Source of the DNA: Leucobacter rhizosphaerae
Lineage (GTDB): Bacteria > Actinomycetota > Actinomycetes > Actinomycetales > Microbacteriaceae
Assembly (NCBI RefSeq): GCF_022919175.1
Contig: NZ_CP095043.1
Location: 2,232,001-2,296,000, forward strand
DNA length: 64,000 bases
Direction: 5' to 3'
Part shown: positions 50,856 to 59,448 of the stretch, piece by piece
Numbering within the stretch: the first letter of the stretch is position 1
Layout: each line of letters begins with the position of its first letter
Program-made: the position numbers and the translations under genes
Notes under the pieces: model-generated
The model's input: only the letters and a program-made list of their open reading frames with translations
Told to the model about the DNA's origin: nothing
The model's database searches: none

Positions 50856-51914
50856 GTGCCACTCCTCCTCGAACCCTTCGCCTCCGACTTCGTGCTGCGC
50901 GCGCTGCTCGGCGGTGCGCTCGCCGCGATCATCTGCGGTGTCGTCGGCACGTGGGTCGTCGTGCGCGGCATGGCGTTCCTCGGCGAAGCGATCGGCCACG
51001 GCATGCTGCCCGGTGTCGCCCTCGCAACCGTCGCGGGCGCGCCCGTCATGCTCGGCGGAGCGGTGAGCGCCATCGTCATGAGCGCCCTCATCGGATTGCT
51101 GCAGCGCCGGGGCCGGCTCTCCGCCGACACCAGCATCGGGCTCCTCTTCGTCGCGATGCTGGCCCTCGGCGTGATCATCGTGTCGCACTCGCGCACCTTC
51201 GCCACGGACGCCACCGCGATGCTCTTCGGCGACATCCTCGCGCTCTCCCCCGCGGATCTCGCAGCGCTCGCGATCGCTGCGATCGTCACGGTGCTCGTCG
51301 CTGCGACGCTGCACCGCAGTTTCGTCGCCGCCGCGTTCGACACCCGGATCGCGCAGACCCTCGGCCTGCGTCCCCGCCTCGCGCAGCTCGCCCTCGTCGG
51401 GCTCGTCACCCTCGCGGTGGTGTCCTCGTACCAGGCGGTCGGGTCGCTGCTCGTGGTCGGGCTGCTGCTCGCCCCGGCGGTCGCGGCGGGCCCGTGGACG
51501 CGCCGCATCCCTGCGCGCATGCTCCTCGCGAGCGCGTTCGGCATCCTGGCGGTCGCACTGGGGCTCGTCGGCTCGTGGTTCCTCGGAACCGCCGCCGGCG
51601 CCTCGATCGCCGGGGTGGCGATCCTCCTCGCGGTGCTGTCCTCGGGGGTGGCGGCCGCGGGAGCCGCCGTCGGGTCGCGCGGGTCCGGGATCGCGCAGGA
51701 GTCGGCACGGGGATCGCGGCAGGCGCCGGATCCGGAGTCGGTCCGGGATCCGGATCCTCTCCGATCCTCAAGCCCTGAAATCGCTCACACCCCAGAATTC
51801 GCTCACACCCCAGAATTCGCTCACACTCCAGCCCGCGAGAACGTTCACGGGCGCGACCTCCCTGCACCCCACGACCTCGCAACACCGACCGCCCTCCACC
51901 CTGAAAGCCGTTGA
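50856..51914 (+). CDS. aztB: Zinc ABC transporter permease AztB
   Basis: 352 residues; the family norm is about 280. Eight or so helices of the ABC-3 type are visible (VVVRGMAFLGEAIGHGMLPG near residue 35; SYQAVGSLLVVGLLLAPAVAA near 200). After the last helix an unusual hydrophilic tail of about 90 residues carries three EFAHTP-type repeats. GTG at 50856 is chosen because the Zur box and promoter lie just upstream; an ATG at 50841 would overlap the promoter. Coupled to the next gene by TGATG. Confidence 0.87.
   Translation: MPLLLEPFASDFVLRALLGGALAAIICGVVGTWVVVRGMAFLGEAIGHGMLPGVALATVAGAPVMLGGAVSAIVMSALIGLLQRRGRLSADTSIGLLFVAMLALGVIIVSHSRTFATDATAMLFGDILALSPADLAALAIAAIVTVLVAATLHRSFVAAAFDTRIAQTLGLRPRLAQLALVGLVTLAVVSSYQAVGSLLVVGLLLAPAVAAGPWTRRIPARMLLASAFGILAVALGLVGSWFLGTAAGASIAGVAILLAVLSSGVAAAGAAVGSRGSGIAQESARGSRQAPDPESVRDPDPLRSSSPEIAHTPEFAHTPEFAHTPARENVHGRDLPAPHDLATPTALHPESR
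51777..51830 (+). repeat. Three 18-bp tandem repeats in the aztB tail
   Basis: Units 51777-51794, 51795-51812 and 51813-51830 are GAATTCGCTCACACCCCA with two or fewer changes. They encode EIAHTP, EFAHTP, EFAHTP. The GAAATCGCTCAC core is the same as in the arms of the intergenic palindrome at 47963. Confidence 0.8.
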
Positions 51915-53206
51915 TGCTCCACCGCTCCTCCGCCGCGCTCCTCACTCCGCTCGGCGCCCTGCTCGTGCTGTCGCTCGCCGCCTGCGCGCCGACCGCACCC
52001 ACCCACTCTGATTCGGATTCAGCCAGCTCGGGCGCCGCGTCCGATGCCGTCTCCGACGCTGCCGGTCACGGGGCGATCGCCGGTGCCGCAGAGGTGGCCG
52101 AACCGCCCCTCGGCCTCGTCGCGATCGACGCCTCCGGGGCGGTCTCTACTCTGGATCTGCTCGACGGAACCCTCGCCGAACTCGACGCGGTCGAGCCGCC
52201 GACCCGTGTCGACACGGACGGCCGGTACGTCTTCGCGGCGACCGACTCCGGCGTCGAGATCGTCGACAGCGGCGTCTGGACCTGGGATCACGTCGACCAC
52301 TTCCACTACTACCGCGCGGAAGCCCGCACCGTCGGCACCGTCAAGGGTGACGGCGCGGCCGCGATCTCGACCGGGTTGCTCTCCACCGCGGGATCGACCG
52401 GGCTCTTCTTCCCCGGCTCCGGCGACGCCGTGCTGCTCGACAACGCCGCGCTCGCCTCCGGCGACATCGTCGAGACGCTGCGCCTCGACACCGGGGCGCC
52501 GAACGGCCTCGTCGTGCCGCTCGACGACGGCGCGCTCGTCGCGACGGCGGGGGCGGGATCCCGCGCCGACGCACTGCGGGTCGTCAGCGCGTCCGGCGAG
52601 GATCGCGCCGGGGTCGAGGCCGTGCCGTGCACGGAGCCGGCCGGCAGCATCACCACGCGGGTGGGCGCGGTGGTCGGTTGCGCGGACGGGGCCGTGCTCG
52701 CCTCGGTCGACGCCGACGGTGCGCCGATCCTCGAGCGAATCGCGTACCCTGCGGACGCCGCGGCGCCCGCCACGACGTTCAGCGCGCGCAAGGGGCGACC
52801 GACGGTCGCCGGGATCGGTGCCGACGCGGGGGTCTGGCTGCTCGACACCCGCGCCCGCGAGTGGACGTGGATCCCGACCGAGACGGCGCTGGTCGCAGCG
52901 GCCGCCGTCGACGACGAGACCGGACACGTCGTGACGGTCGGCACCGATGGGATCGTCCGGGTGCTCTCCGCGGGCTCGGGCGAGGTGCTCGCCGCGACGG
53001 AGCCGCTGCTCGCGGCGTCGCTCGCAGCCGCGGCGGACGCCGATCCCGCAGCCCGCGTCGCCCTGACCGTCGACGCCAATCGTGCGTACGTGAACGATCC
53101 CGCGGCAGGGGTCGTGTACGAGATCGACTACGCCGACGGCGCCAGGATCGCCCGCGTGCTCGAACCCGGCACCCGCCCCGACCACGTGGTGGAGGTCGGC
53201 CGATGA
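51914..53206 (+). CDS. AztD-like beta-propeller lipoprotein (paralogue of AztD)
   Basis: 430 residues. Lipobox LSLAAC. The order of repeats parallels AztD at 54287: LLDNAALASGD, NGLVVPLDDGALVATA, then VGCADGAVLA. The His pair found in AztD at the equivalent of NGLV (PHHGV) is missing, but a different His-rich motif, WDHVDHFHYYRAEAR, is present near residue 120. It likely binds zinc outside the membrane and works with AztC. It overlaps aztB and aztC by 1-4 bases. Confidence 0.8.
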   Translation: MLHRSSAALLTPLGALLVLSLAACAPTAPTHSDSDSASSGAASDAVSDAAGHGAIAGAAEVAEPPLGLVAIDASGAVSTLDLLDGTLAELDAVEPPTRVDTDGRYVFAATDSGVEIVDSGVWTWDHVDHFHYYRAEARTVGTVKGDGAAAISTGLLSTAGSTGLFFPGSGDAVLLDNAALASGDIVETLRLDTGAPNGLVVPLDDGALVATAGAGSRADALRVVSASGEDRAGVEAVPCTEPAGSITTRVGAVVGCADGAVLASVDADGAPILERIAYPADAAAPATTFSARKGRPTVAGIGADAGVWLLDTRAREWTWIPTETALVAAAAVDDETGHVVTVGTDGIVRVLSAGSGEVLAATEPLLAASLAAAADADPAARVALTVDANRAYVNDPAAGVVYEIDYADGARIARVLEPGTRPDHVVEVGR

Positions 53207-53260
53207 GCCGCCGAACGATGACCCGCCGACCGATGGCCGGCCAAACGATGCGCCGGCGAC
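53201..53260 (+). repeat. Four 15-bp tandem repeats at the aztC start
   Basis: Units of CGATGAGCCGCCGAA type at 53201, 53216, 53231 and 53246, 15 bases each. Every unit contains an in-frame ATG, so aztC has four possible starts, each followed by Arg-rich residues before the signal sequence. Confidence 0.75.
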
Positions 53261-54201
53261 CGATCGGCGCTCGCGCCGCCATCGGAGTCGCGTTCGCGGC
53301 CGTGCTGCTCGGGCTCGCGGGCTGCTCCCCGGCCCCCGGCTCCGGTGCGGACAACGCCACCGCACAGCCTCAGGTCGTGGTCACCACGAACATCCTCGGC
53401 GACGTGGTCGCGGAGGTGCTCGGCGACCAGGCGGACGTCACCACCCTCATGCGTCCGAACGCGGACCCCCACTCCTTCGAGCTCTCGGCGCGCGAGGCGG
53501 CGCTGCTCGACGGCGCCGATCTCGTGGTGTCGAACGGGCTGGGACTCGAGGAGGGGCTGCAGCAGCACCTCGATCGCGCGGCGGCAGCCGATGCACCGAT
53601 GCTCGTCGCGGGGGACGTCATCGACGTGCTGCCCTACGCCGAGGGCGACGCCGCGGGGGCGCCGGATCCGCACTTCTGGACCGATCCCGCGCGCATGATC
53701 GACGTCGTCGACGCGCTGGAGGAGTCCGCCGCGGGGCTTCCCGGGATCGATCCCGCGGCGCTCGCCGCGAGCGCCGACGCCTATCGAGACGAGCTGCTCG
53801 CCCTCGACGCCGACATGGGGGAGTCGTTCGCGGCGATCCCGGACGACCGACGCGCGCTCGTCACCAACCACCACGTCTTCGGCTACCTCGCGGAGCGCTT
53901 CGACTTCCGACTCATCGGCGCCGTGATCCCGGGCGGCACGACCCTGGCGGCTCCGAGCGCCGCGGACCTGCGCGACCTCAGCGCCGCGATTCGAGAGGCG
54001 GGGGTCGAGACGATCTTCGCCGAGTCGTCGCAGCCCGACCGGCTCATGCAGGTGCTCGCGAGCGAGGCCGATCTCGACGTGCAGGTCGTCGAGCTCTTCA
54101 CGGAGTCGCTCACCGAGCCCGGCGAGGGCGCTGAGACCTACCTCGAGATGATGCGCGCGAACACCGAGCGGATCTCGACGGGTCTCACTCCCGCGGGCTG
54201 A
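53203..54201 (+). CDS. aztC: Zinc-binding lipoprotein AztC (ZnuA-like)
   Basis: 332 residues from the first ATG. Lipobox LGLAGC after an Arg-rich leader. Cluster A-I zinc site: His in NADPHSFELS, His in PDPHFWTDP, His in TNHHVFGY and an acidic ligand near ESSQPDR. The His-rich loop common in ZnuA is absent, as in AztC proteins that receive zinc from AztD. Four in-frame ATG codons in tandem repeats make the true start uncertain (53203, 53218, 53233 or 53248). Confidence 0.88.
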   Translation: MSRRTMTRRPMAGQTMRRRPIGARAAIGVAFAAVLLGLAGCSPAPGSGADNATAQPQVVVTTNILGDVVAEVLGDQADVTTLMRPNADPHSFELSAREAALLDGADLVVSNGLGLEEGLQQHLDRAAAADAPMLVAGDVIDVLPYAEGDAAGAPDPHFWTDPARMIDVVDALEESAAGLPGIDPAALAASADAYRDELLALDADMGESFAAIPDDRRALVTNHHVFGYLAERFDFRLIGAVIPGGTTLAAPSAADLRDLSAAIREAGVETIFAESSQPDRLMQVLASEADLDVQVVELFTESLTEPGEGAETYLEMMRANTERISTGLTPAG

Positions 54202-54286
54202 TCCCGCAGCCCGAACGGCCCGGCTGGGACAGCCCGGCATCCACCCACCCACGTTGTCCACACCCACACCAGAAGAAAGAAGCAAC

Positions 54287-55507
54287 ATGCACATGAAACG
54301 ACGAAGCGCCCACCTGGGTGCGATCGCCGCAGTCGCGGGAATCGCGCTGCTCGCTGCGGGATGCTCCGCCAGCACCGCCGACTCCGCGGGGTCGGTGACG
54401 TCCGAGGGCTCCGCGGGCGACACCCACCAGGCCGAGGGACGGGTCGCCGTGTCGGTCGAGGGCGGCATCGCCGTACTCGACGCGACGACCCTCGAGGTGG
54501 TCGACGAGTTCTCCACCGAGGAGTTCACCCGGCTCAACCCCGCGGGCGACGGCCGCCACGTGGTGGTGACGACGTCCGAGGGCTTCCAGTTGCTCGACAC
54601 CGTCGCGCCCGAGCTCACCGAGCTCGTGGTGCCCGCGACCGCCGCGGGCCACGTGGTGCGCCACGCCGGCAACACCGTGCTCTTCGACGACGGCACGGGG
54701 GAGACGACGGTGCTGAACACCGCCGAGCTGGCGGAGGCCGACGGCGCGCTGCCCGAGGCGACCACCTACACCGCCGATGCTCCGCACCACGGCGTCTCGA
54801 TCGTGCTCGAAGACGGCACGCTCGTGACGACGGTCGGCGACGACAGCTCCAGGAGCGGCGCGATCGCGCTCGAGCCCCACGACGACCACTGGCACGAAAT
54901 CACCTCGAGCGACGCGTGCCCTGGGATCCACGGCGAGGGCACCGCGGCAGACGAGGCCGTCATCTTCGGCTGCGAGAACGGCGCGCTGCTCTACCAGGAC
55001 GGCGCGTTCGAGAAGTTCGAGGCGCCCGATGAGTTCGGCCGCATGGGGAACGCGTTCGTCTCCGAGACGAGCCCGATCGTGGTCGGCGACTACAAGACCG
55101 ACCCCGACGCCGAGGGCTACCTGCTGGGCGCCGTCGCGCTTATCGACACCGCGGCGAAGACCTTCGAGGTCGTCGATCTGCCCGAGAACGTGCGGTACAC
55201 CTTCCGCGACGTCGTGCGCGGCCCGGAGGATCTGGCCTACATCCTGTCGACCGACGGTGCCATCCACGTGCTCGATCCGGCGACGGGTGAGCTCGTCGAC
55301 GAGTTCCCGGTGATCGACGCGTGGGAAGGTCCGGCCGAGTGGCAGGACGCGCACCCCGCGATCGTGGCGAACGGCGACATCGCCTACGTGACGGAGCCCG
55401 CGGCCAACACCGTGCACGCCGTGGACCTCACCACGGGCAAGGTCACGGCCTCCGTGGCGCTCGATCAGGCGCCCAACGAGATCGCGGTGACGCTCGGCGC
55501 GCACTAG
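54287..55507 (+). CDS. aztD: Zinc metallochaperone AztD
   Basis: 406 residues. Lipobox LLAAGC, then a beta-propeller. Likely zinc ligands: DAPHHGVSIV, HDDHWHEITSSDACPGIH and GCENGALL. In Paracoccus AztD hands zinc directly to AztC; the adjacency here fits. AGAAGAAAGAAG precedes the ATG at 54287. An 85-base gap separates it from aztC; a long hairpin follows its stop. Confidence 0.86.
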   Translation: MHMKRRSAHLGAIAAVAGIALLAAGCSASTADSAGSVTSEGSAGDTHQAEGRVAVSVEGGIAVLDATTLEVVDEFSTEEFTRLNPAGDGRHVVVTTSEGFQLLDTVAPELTELVVPATAAGHVVRHAGNTVLFDDGTGETTVLNTAELAEADGALPEATTYTADAPHHGVSIVLEDGTLVTTVGDDSSRSGAIALEPHDDHWHEITSSDACPGIHGEGTAADEAVIFGCENGALLYQDGAFEKFEAPDEFGRMGNAFVSETSPIVVGDYKTDPDAEGYLLGAVALIDTAAKTFEVVDLPENVRYTFRDVVRGPEDLAYILSTDGAIHVLDPATGELVDEFPVIDAWEGPAEWQDAHPAIVANGDIAYVTEPAANTVHAVDLTTGKVTASVALDQAPNEIAVTLGAH

Positions 55508-55540
55508 GGACGCTCCTTCCGGCCGTGTGAGGCCGGGCTT

Positions 55541-55593
55541 CGGGGGCCACTTCTGTACCGGAATCAGCGATTCTCGTGCAGCAGTGGCCCCCG
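55541..55593. terminator. Long palindrome between aztD and the convergent TetR gene
   Basis: CGGGGGCCACTTCTGTAC and its inverted counterpart GTGCAGCAGTGGCCCCCG form an 18-base stem with two mismatches. The loop carries an inner palindrome GAATC-AGC-GATTC (55561-55573). It can terminate both converging transcripts and shares its plan with the hairpin at 3833. Confidence 0.78.
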
Positions 55594-55654
55594 TAGGCGT
55601 GCTGCTCAGTGCTGCTCGGTGCTGTTCCGTGTCGCGCGGGGCGACCGCGCAGGG

Positions 55655-56227
55655 CTACCGGGCGAAGTCGATCGCGGCGTCGAGATTCTCGAGGGCCGCG
55701 GCGGCATCGACGCGGGTGAGCGCGAGGGCCGTGACGACGAGCGCCGTGATGGTGCGGGATCCGCGGTCCGCGCTCGCGCCGTCGAGATCCGGGTGGGTGG
55801 CCGTGATCCCGCGCCTGAACGCTTCGCGCAGCTCGCGCTGGTAGTCCGAGATCGCCGCGCGCACGGCGTCGTCCTGTCCGATGCGGGATCCGGCGGCGTT
55901 GATGAGCAAGCAGCCGTCCGCCGCGAGCGCGGAGTGCGCCTCCAGCGCCTCTCGCAGTCCCGTCAGGTAGCCGACGAGTGCGGTGGGCGCGACGTCATCG
56001 GCCAGCAGTGGGCGCAGCCGGGGGCGCACGACCTCGGAGAGATAGCTCTCGACGCTCGCGTCGAAGAGGCCGCGTTTATTGCCGAACGCGTGGTAGATGC
56101 TCGACCGGCTGAGCCCCGTCGCCGCCTCGAGCTCGGGGACGGAGGCGCCCTCGTATCCCTGCGCCCAGAACACGCTGCGCGCGGCGCGGACGGCGGCAGC
56201 CGTGTCGAATGCCTGCGGGCGACCCAT
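55655..56227 (-). CDS. TetR-family regulator
   Basis: 190 residues. MGRPQAFDTAAAV at the start and the helix-turn-helix (LEAATGLSRSSIYHAFGNKR) place it in the TetR group that often controls oxidoreductases. GAAAGGGGG lies before the ATG at 56227. It diverges from a DUF1304 gene, with a quinone-type reductase further on; it probably controls both. Confidence 0.88.
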   Translation of the reverse strand: MGRPQAFDTAAAVRAARSVFWAQGYEGASVPELEAATGLSRSSIYHAFGNKRGLFDASVESYLSEVVRPRLRPLLADDVAPTALVGYLTGLREALEAHSALAADGCLLINAAGSRIGQDDAVRAAISDYQRELREAFRRGITATHPDLDGASADRGSRTITALVVTALALTRVDAAAALENLDAAIDFAR

Positions 56228-56323
56228 GCGCCACCCCCTTTCTGTACCAATCATTCTAGTATGCGCTATAGTGAACTGAGTATTCCAGAACAGGGTGTGC
56301 AGACACCGGTAAGGACGGGCGAC

Positions 56324-56716
56324 ATGTTGATCGCGGCACTGATTCTCGCGGCGCTCGCCGCGCTGCTGCACGTGTACATCTTCGTGATGGAGTCGGTGAC
56401 GTGGACGAGTCGGAAGACCCGCGCCACCTTCGGGCTGAGCGCGGAGGAGGCCGAGTCGACGCGGGAGATGGCGTTCAACCAGGGCTTCTACAACCTCTTC
56501 CTCGCGATCGTCTCCGTCGTGGGCATCGCGCTGGTGCTGTCGGGCCCAGCACTCCTGGGGGCCGGGCTCGCCCTGGTGATCGCGGGGGTCGGATCCATGT
56601 TCGCCGCCGCGCTCGTGCTCTTCGTGTCGTCACCCGGCAAACGGGGTGCCGCGCTCAAGCAGGGCACGATCCCCGCGCTCGCGCTGATCCTGCTCGCTAT
56701 CTCGGCGCTGATCTGA
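56324..56716 (+). CDS. DUF1304 family membrane protein
   Basis: 130 residues with four helices. The DUF1304 opening is LLHVYIFVMESVTWTSRKTR, followed by MAFNQGFYNLFLAI. The function of the family is unknown. ATG at 56324 has AAGGA upstream. The 96-base divergent region before it contains CTAGTATGCGCTATAG, a possible TetR site and AT-rich promoter. Confidence 0.87.
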   Translation: MLIAALILAALAALLHVYIFVMESVTWTSRKTRATFGLSAEEAESTREMAFNQGFYNLFLAIVSVVGIALVLSGPALLGAGLALVIAGVGSMFAAALVLFVSSPGKRGAALKQGTIPALALILLAISALI

Positions 56717-56783
56717 GTCCGGCACCGATCTCGGCCCGGCACGCATCTGCAACCGACACGCAATCAAGGAGATATTGAGTTCA

Positions 56784-57812
56784 ATGACCACCGCCACCAG
56801 CACCGCCACCAGCACGCAGATCCACCTCGCCTCCCGGCCGTCCGGCTGGCCGACGCACGATGACTTCCGCGTCGCCACCGTCGAGCTCGCACCGCTGCAG
56901 CCGGGTGAGGTGCGGGTCGCCAACGCCTTCATCTCCGTCGACCCCTACGTGCGCGGACGCATGAACGACGTCCGCAGTTATGTCGCCCCCTACGCGCTCG
57001 GCGCGCAGATCACGGGCGGCGCGATCGGCCGGGTCGTGGCGTCGACTGCCGAGTCGCTCCCTGTCGGCACCGTGGTGCTGCACCAGCACGGCTGGTCGGA
57101 CGTGGTGCAGGCGGATGCCTCGACTTTCCGCTCCGTGCCGGAGCGCGAGGGGGTGCCGCTGTCGCTCTCCCTCCACATCCTCGGCATGACCGGGCTCACG
57201 GCCTACGTCGGGCTCACACGCATCGCGCAGCTGCGCGAGGGCGACACCGTGTTCATCTCTGGGGCGGCCGGTGCCGTGGGGACGGCGGCCGGGCAGATCG
57301 CGCGGCTGCTGGGCGCCAAGCGGGTCATCGGATCGGCTGGCAGCCCCGAAAAGGTGCGCCTGCTGACCGAGAAGTACGGCTTCGACGTCGCGCTGAACTA
57401 CAAGGACGCCCCGATTCGCGAGCAGCTGGCGGCGGCCGCGCCCGAGGGTGTCGACGTGTATTTCGACAACGTCGGCGGGGACCACCTCGAGGCGGCGCTC
57501 GACGTCATGAACGACGGCGGTCGCGTCGCGCTCTGCGGGGCGATCGCCGCGTACAACACCGACGGCCCGGTCCCGGGGCCCGACAACCTCGCGAACATCA
57601 TCACCCGGGCGCTCACGCTCCGCGGCTTCACCCTCGCCGCGCACCTCGATCTGTCGCCCGAGTTCGGCGCGCGGATGACCGAGTGGTTCGCCGCCGGTGA
57701 GATCGCCTACGACGAGACGATCGTCGACGGCATCGAGCACACCGTCGACGCCTTCCTCGACATGATGCGCGGAGCGAACACCGGCAAGATGCTGGTGCGC
57801 GTCGGGTCGTAG
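56784..57812 (+). CDS. NADP-dependent oxidoreductase (CurA / leukotriene B4 dehydrogenase type)
   Basis: 342 residues from the ATG at 56784. A zinc-free medium-chain reductase: FISVDPYVRGRMND near residue 45, cofactor motif GAAGAVGTAAGQIA, and YFDNVGGDHLEAAL. Such enzymes reduce activated C=C bonds of enals or enones. AAGGAG is upstream; a TTG at 56775 is too close to it. It likely shares a transcript with the DUF1304 gene. Confidence 0.9.
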   Translation: MTTATSTATSTQIHLASRPSGWPTHDDFRVATVELAPLQPGEVRVANAFISVDPYVRGRMNDVRSYVAPYALGAQITGGAIGRVVASTAESLPVGTVVLHQHGWSDVVQADASTFRSVPEREGVPLSLSLHILGMTGLTAYVGLTRIAQLREGDTVFISGAAGAVGTAAGQIARLLGAKRVIGSAGSPEKVRLLTEKYGFDVALNYKDAPIREQLAAAAPEGVDVYFDNVGGDHLEAALDVMNDGGRVALCGAIAAYNTDGPVPGPDNLANIITRALTLRGFTLAAHLDLSPEFGARMTEWFAAGEIAYDETIVDGIEHTVDAFLDMMRGANTGKMLVRVGS

Positions 57813-57833
57813 CTGCCGCCGGATCCCGGCAGC
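57812..57833 (+). terminator. Terminator after the reductase gene
   Basis: GCTGCCG (57812-57818) and CGGCAGC (57827-57833) pair around an 8-nt loop directly after the stop. Short but GC-rich. Confidence 0.6.
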
Positions 57834-57910
57834 CGCGGAGCTCTCGGGACATGAGGGCCATCCCGGGGGAGTCGCGCCTCATTTGCCCGGACCTCCGCAG
57901 GAGGCGCTGG

Positions 57911-58675
57911 CTAGTGCGCGGTCTCCTGCGCGGGATCCGCGAGCATGCCCCGCCACACCACCTCGAAGGCGGCGTGCAGTCGATCCCGCGTCGAGGCGTC
58001 CGTGAGCCGGTCGCCGCGCACCACGATCTGGTAGTACGCCGCCCCGGCGAGGGCGTCGAAGCAGGCGGCCACGTCGAGGTCCGACCGTAGCAGCCCGCGG
58101 GCGATCCCGGCCCGGAACGCGTCCTCGATCGGCACCCGCCGCCGAGCCACATGCGAGTTCCAGTAGGCCCGCTGCAGTTCGCGGTCGCCCATCACGAGCC
58201 GGATCCGCTGCCGGAACCGCGCCTCGGAGTAGCCCGCGGCCGTCACCGACGGCGCGAGCGAGGCGGGATCCCCCAGGATCCCGGCGAAGATCGCCGCGCG
58301 GAGATCGCCGTCGGTCGGGATCTCCGGCGGCACCGTGCGGCCGACGTCGAGCGCCGCGGCGATCAGCGTGGTGAGCGACGGCCAGCGGCGGTAGAGCGCG
58401 GCACGGCTGACCCCGCTGCGCGCGATGATCCGCGACACCGTGATCTCTTCTTCCGTGTCGATCACGGCGAGGGTCGCGTCGATGATCTGGCGGTCGAGGT
58501 CTTCGTCGCGCGGCCGCCCGGGCCGTCGTGCGGTCGTGGCAGCAGGAGCGGCCGCTGCTCCTGCGTCCGGACCCGCGTGAGCGGCCACGTCCGCGTGAGC
58601 GGCCACGTCCGTGTGCGCCGCGGGATCCGCGTGAGCCGCCGGAGCCGCGGGAGCCGCGAGCACCGTCGAGCTCAC
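57911..58675 (-). CDS. TetR-family regulator with Ala/His-rich N-terminus
   Basis: 254 residues. A helix-turn-helix (RIIARSGVSRAALYRRWPSL) follows RRPGRPRDED. The first 55 residues are Ala-rich with DVAAHADVAAHAG repeats encoded by 18-base tandem units; they are probably disordered and may be absent if an internal start is used. The GTG start overlaps the phosphatase stop by GTGA, so it is the last gene of the phosphonate-type transport operon and probably its regulator. Confidence 0.85.
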   Translation of the reverse strand: MSSTVLAAPAAPAAHADPAAHTDVAAHADVAAHAGPDAGAAAAPAATTARRPGRPRDEDLDRQIIDATLAVIDTEEEITVSRIIARSGVSRAALYRRWPSLTTLIAAALDVGRTVPPEIPTDGDLRAAIFAGILGDPASLAPSVTAAGYSEARFRQRIRLVMGDRELQRAYWNSHVARRRVPIEDAFRAGIARGLLRSDLDVAACFDALAGAAYYQIVVRGDRLTDASTRDRLHAAFEVVWRGMLADPAQETAH

Positions 58676-59448
58676 GCCGCGACCGCCCGCCACCGCAGCC
58701 GAGCCACCGTGTCGTCGCTGAGCCCGGCGGCACGCAGTGGTGCCAGCGCGTCGCCGTGGCGCTCCCGCAGCTCAGAGAGGAGCAGGCGCATCGAGCGGTC
58801 CATGGCGCCGTCGAGCAGCGCCGAGGTGTCGTACTCCCCGGGATCCACGCCGAGCGCCCGCCACATCGCCCCCATCACCGGCTGCGTGCGCGCCATGATC
58901 GCGGGCATGTTGGCTCCGGTGCGGGCGTAGTCGGTGACGATGTCGTCATCCTCCGCTCCCAGCACGAGCAGCAGCATGGCGGCGAGCACCCCGGTGCGAT
59001 CCCGACCCGCCGCGCAGTGGAACGCGGTCGCGCCGGGCGTGTGGGCGATGATGTTGAGCGCGGACACGAGCTGCGGCGCGGCGGTCTCGACCATCCGCAC
59101 GTACATCGCGCCCATCGCCTCGTGCCCGAAGCCGCCGCTCGGCACGCGATCGCCCTCCGACATCGTGGCGCCGACGTTCGCGATGAGCGGGAGGTGGTGG
59201 TACGCCACCGGGAACTGCGCGAGCGGCCCCCGGCCTGTGGCGGTGACCTCGAGCGGGGAGCGGAGATCGATGATGGCGGTCAGGTTCTCGGCGACAAGGG
59301 CGGCCGCGACCTCCTCGGTCACATACGCGAGGTCGTCGGTGCGGATCGCGAGACCGGTCCGCAGGTGGCCCCCGGCGACCGGGATGCCGCCGAGATCGCG
59401 CAGGTTGACGGGGGCGCTGAGCTCCAGATCGAGCACGGTGGGGGTCAT
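58672..59448 (-). CDS. Tyrosine-protein phosphatase-like enzyme
   Basis: 258 residues. The phosphate loop HCAAGRDRTG matches HCxAGxxR of the LipA/MptpB-like tyrosine/inositol phosphatases; NLRDLGG near residue 16 and IIDLRSP are family-typical. It overlaps the permease gene upstream and the TetR gene downstream by 4 bp each. Being translated with a phosphonate-type importer suggests it removes phosphate from an imported ester rather than acting on proteins, but that is inference. AAGGAG precedes the ATG. Confidence 0.88.
   Translation of the reverse strand: MTPTVLDLELSAPVNLRDLGGIPVAGGHLRTGLAIRTDDLAYVTEEVAAALVAENLTAIIDLRSPLEVTATGRGPLAQFPVAYHHLPLIANVGATMSEGDRVPSGGFGHEAMGAMYVRMVETAAPQLVSALNIIAHTPGATAFHCAAGRDRTGVLAAMLLLVLGAEDDDIVTDYARTGANMPAIMARTQPVMGAMWRALGVDPGEYDTSALLDGAMDRSMRLLLSELRERHGDALAPLRAAGLSDDTVARLRWRAVAA

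Noticed and set aside
53202..53262. Twin-arginine signal at the AztC N-terminus
   Set aside because: Arg pairs come from the tandem repeat; a lipobox and ordinary hydrophobic core follow, so Sec export is simpler.
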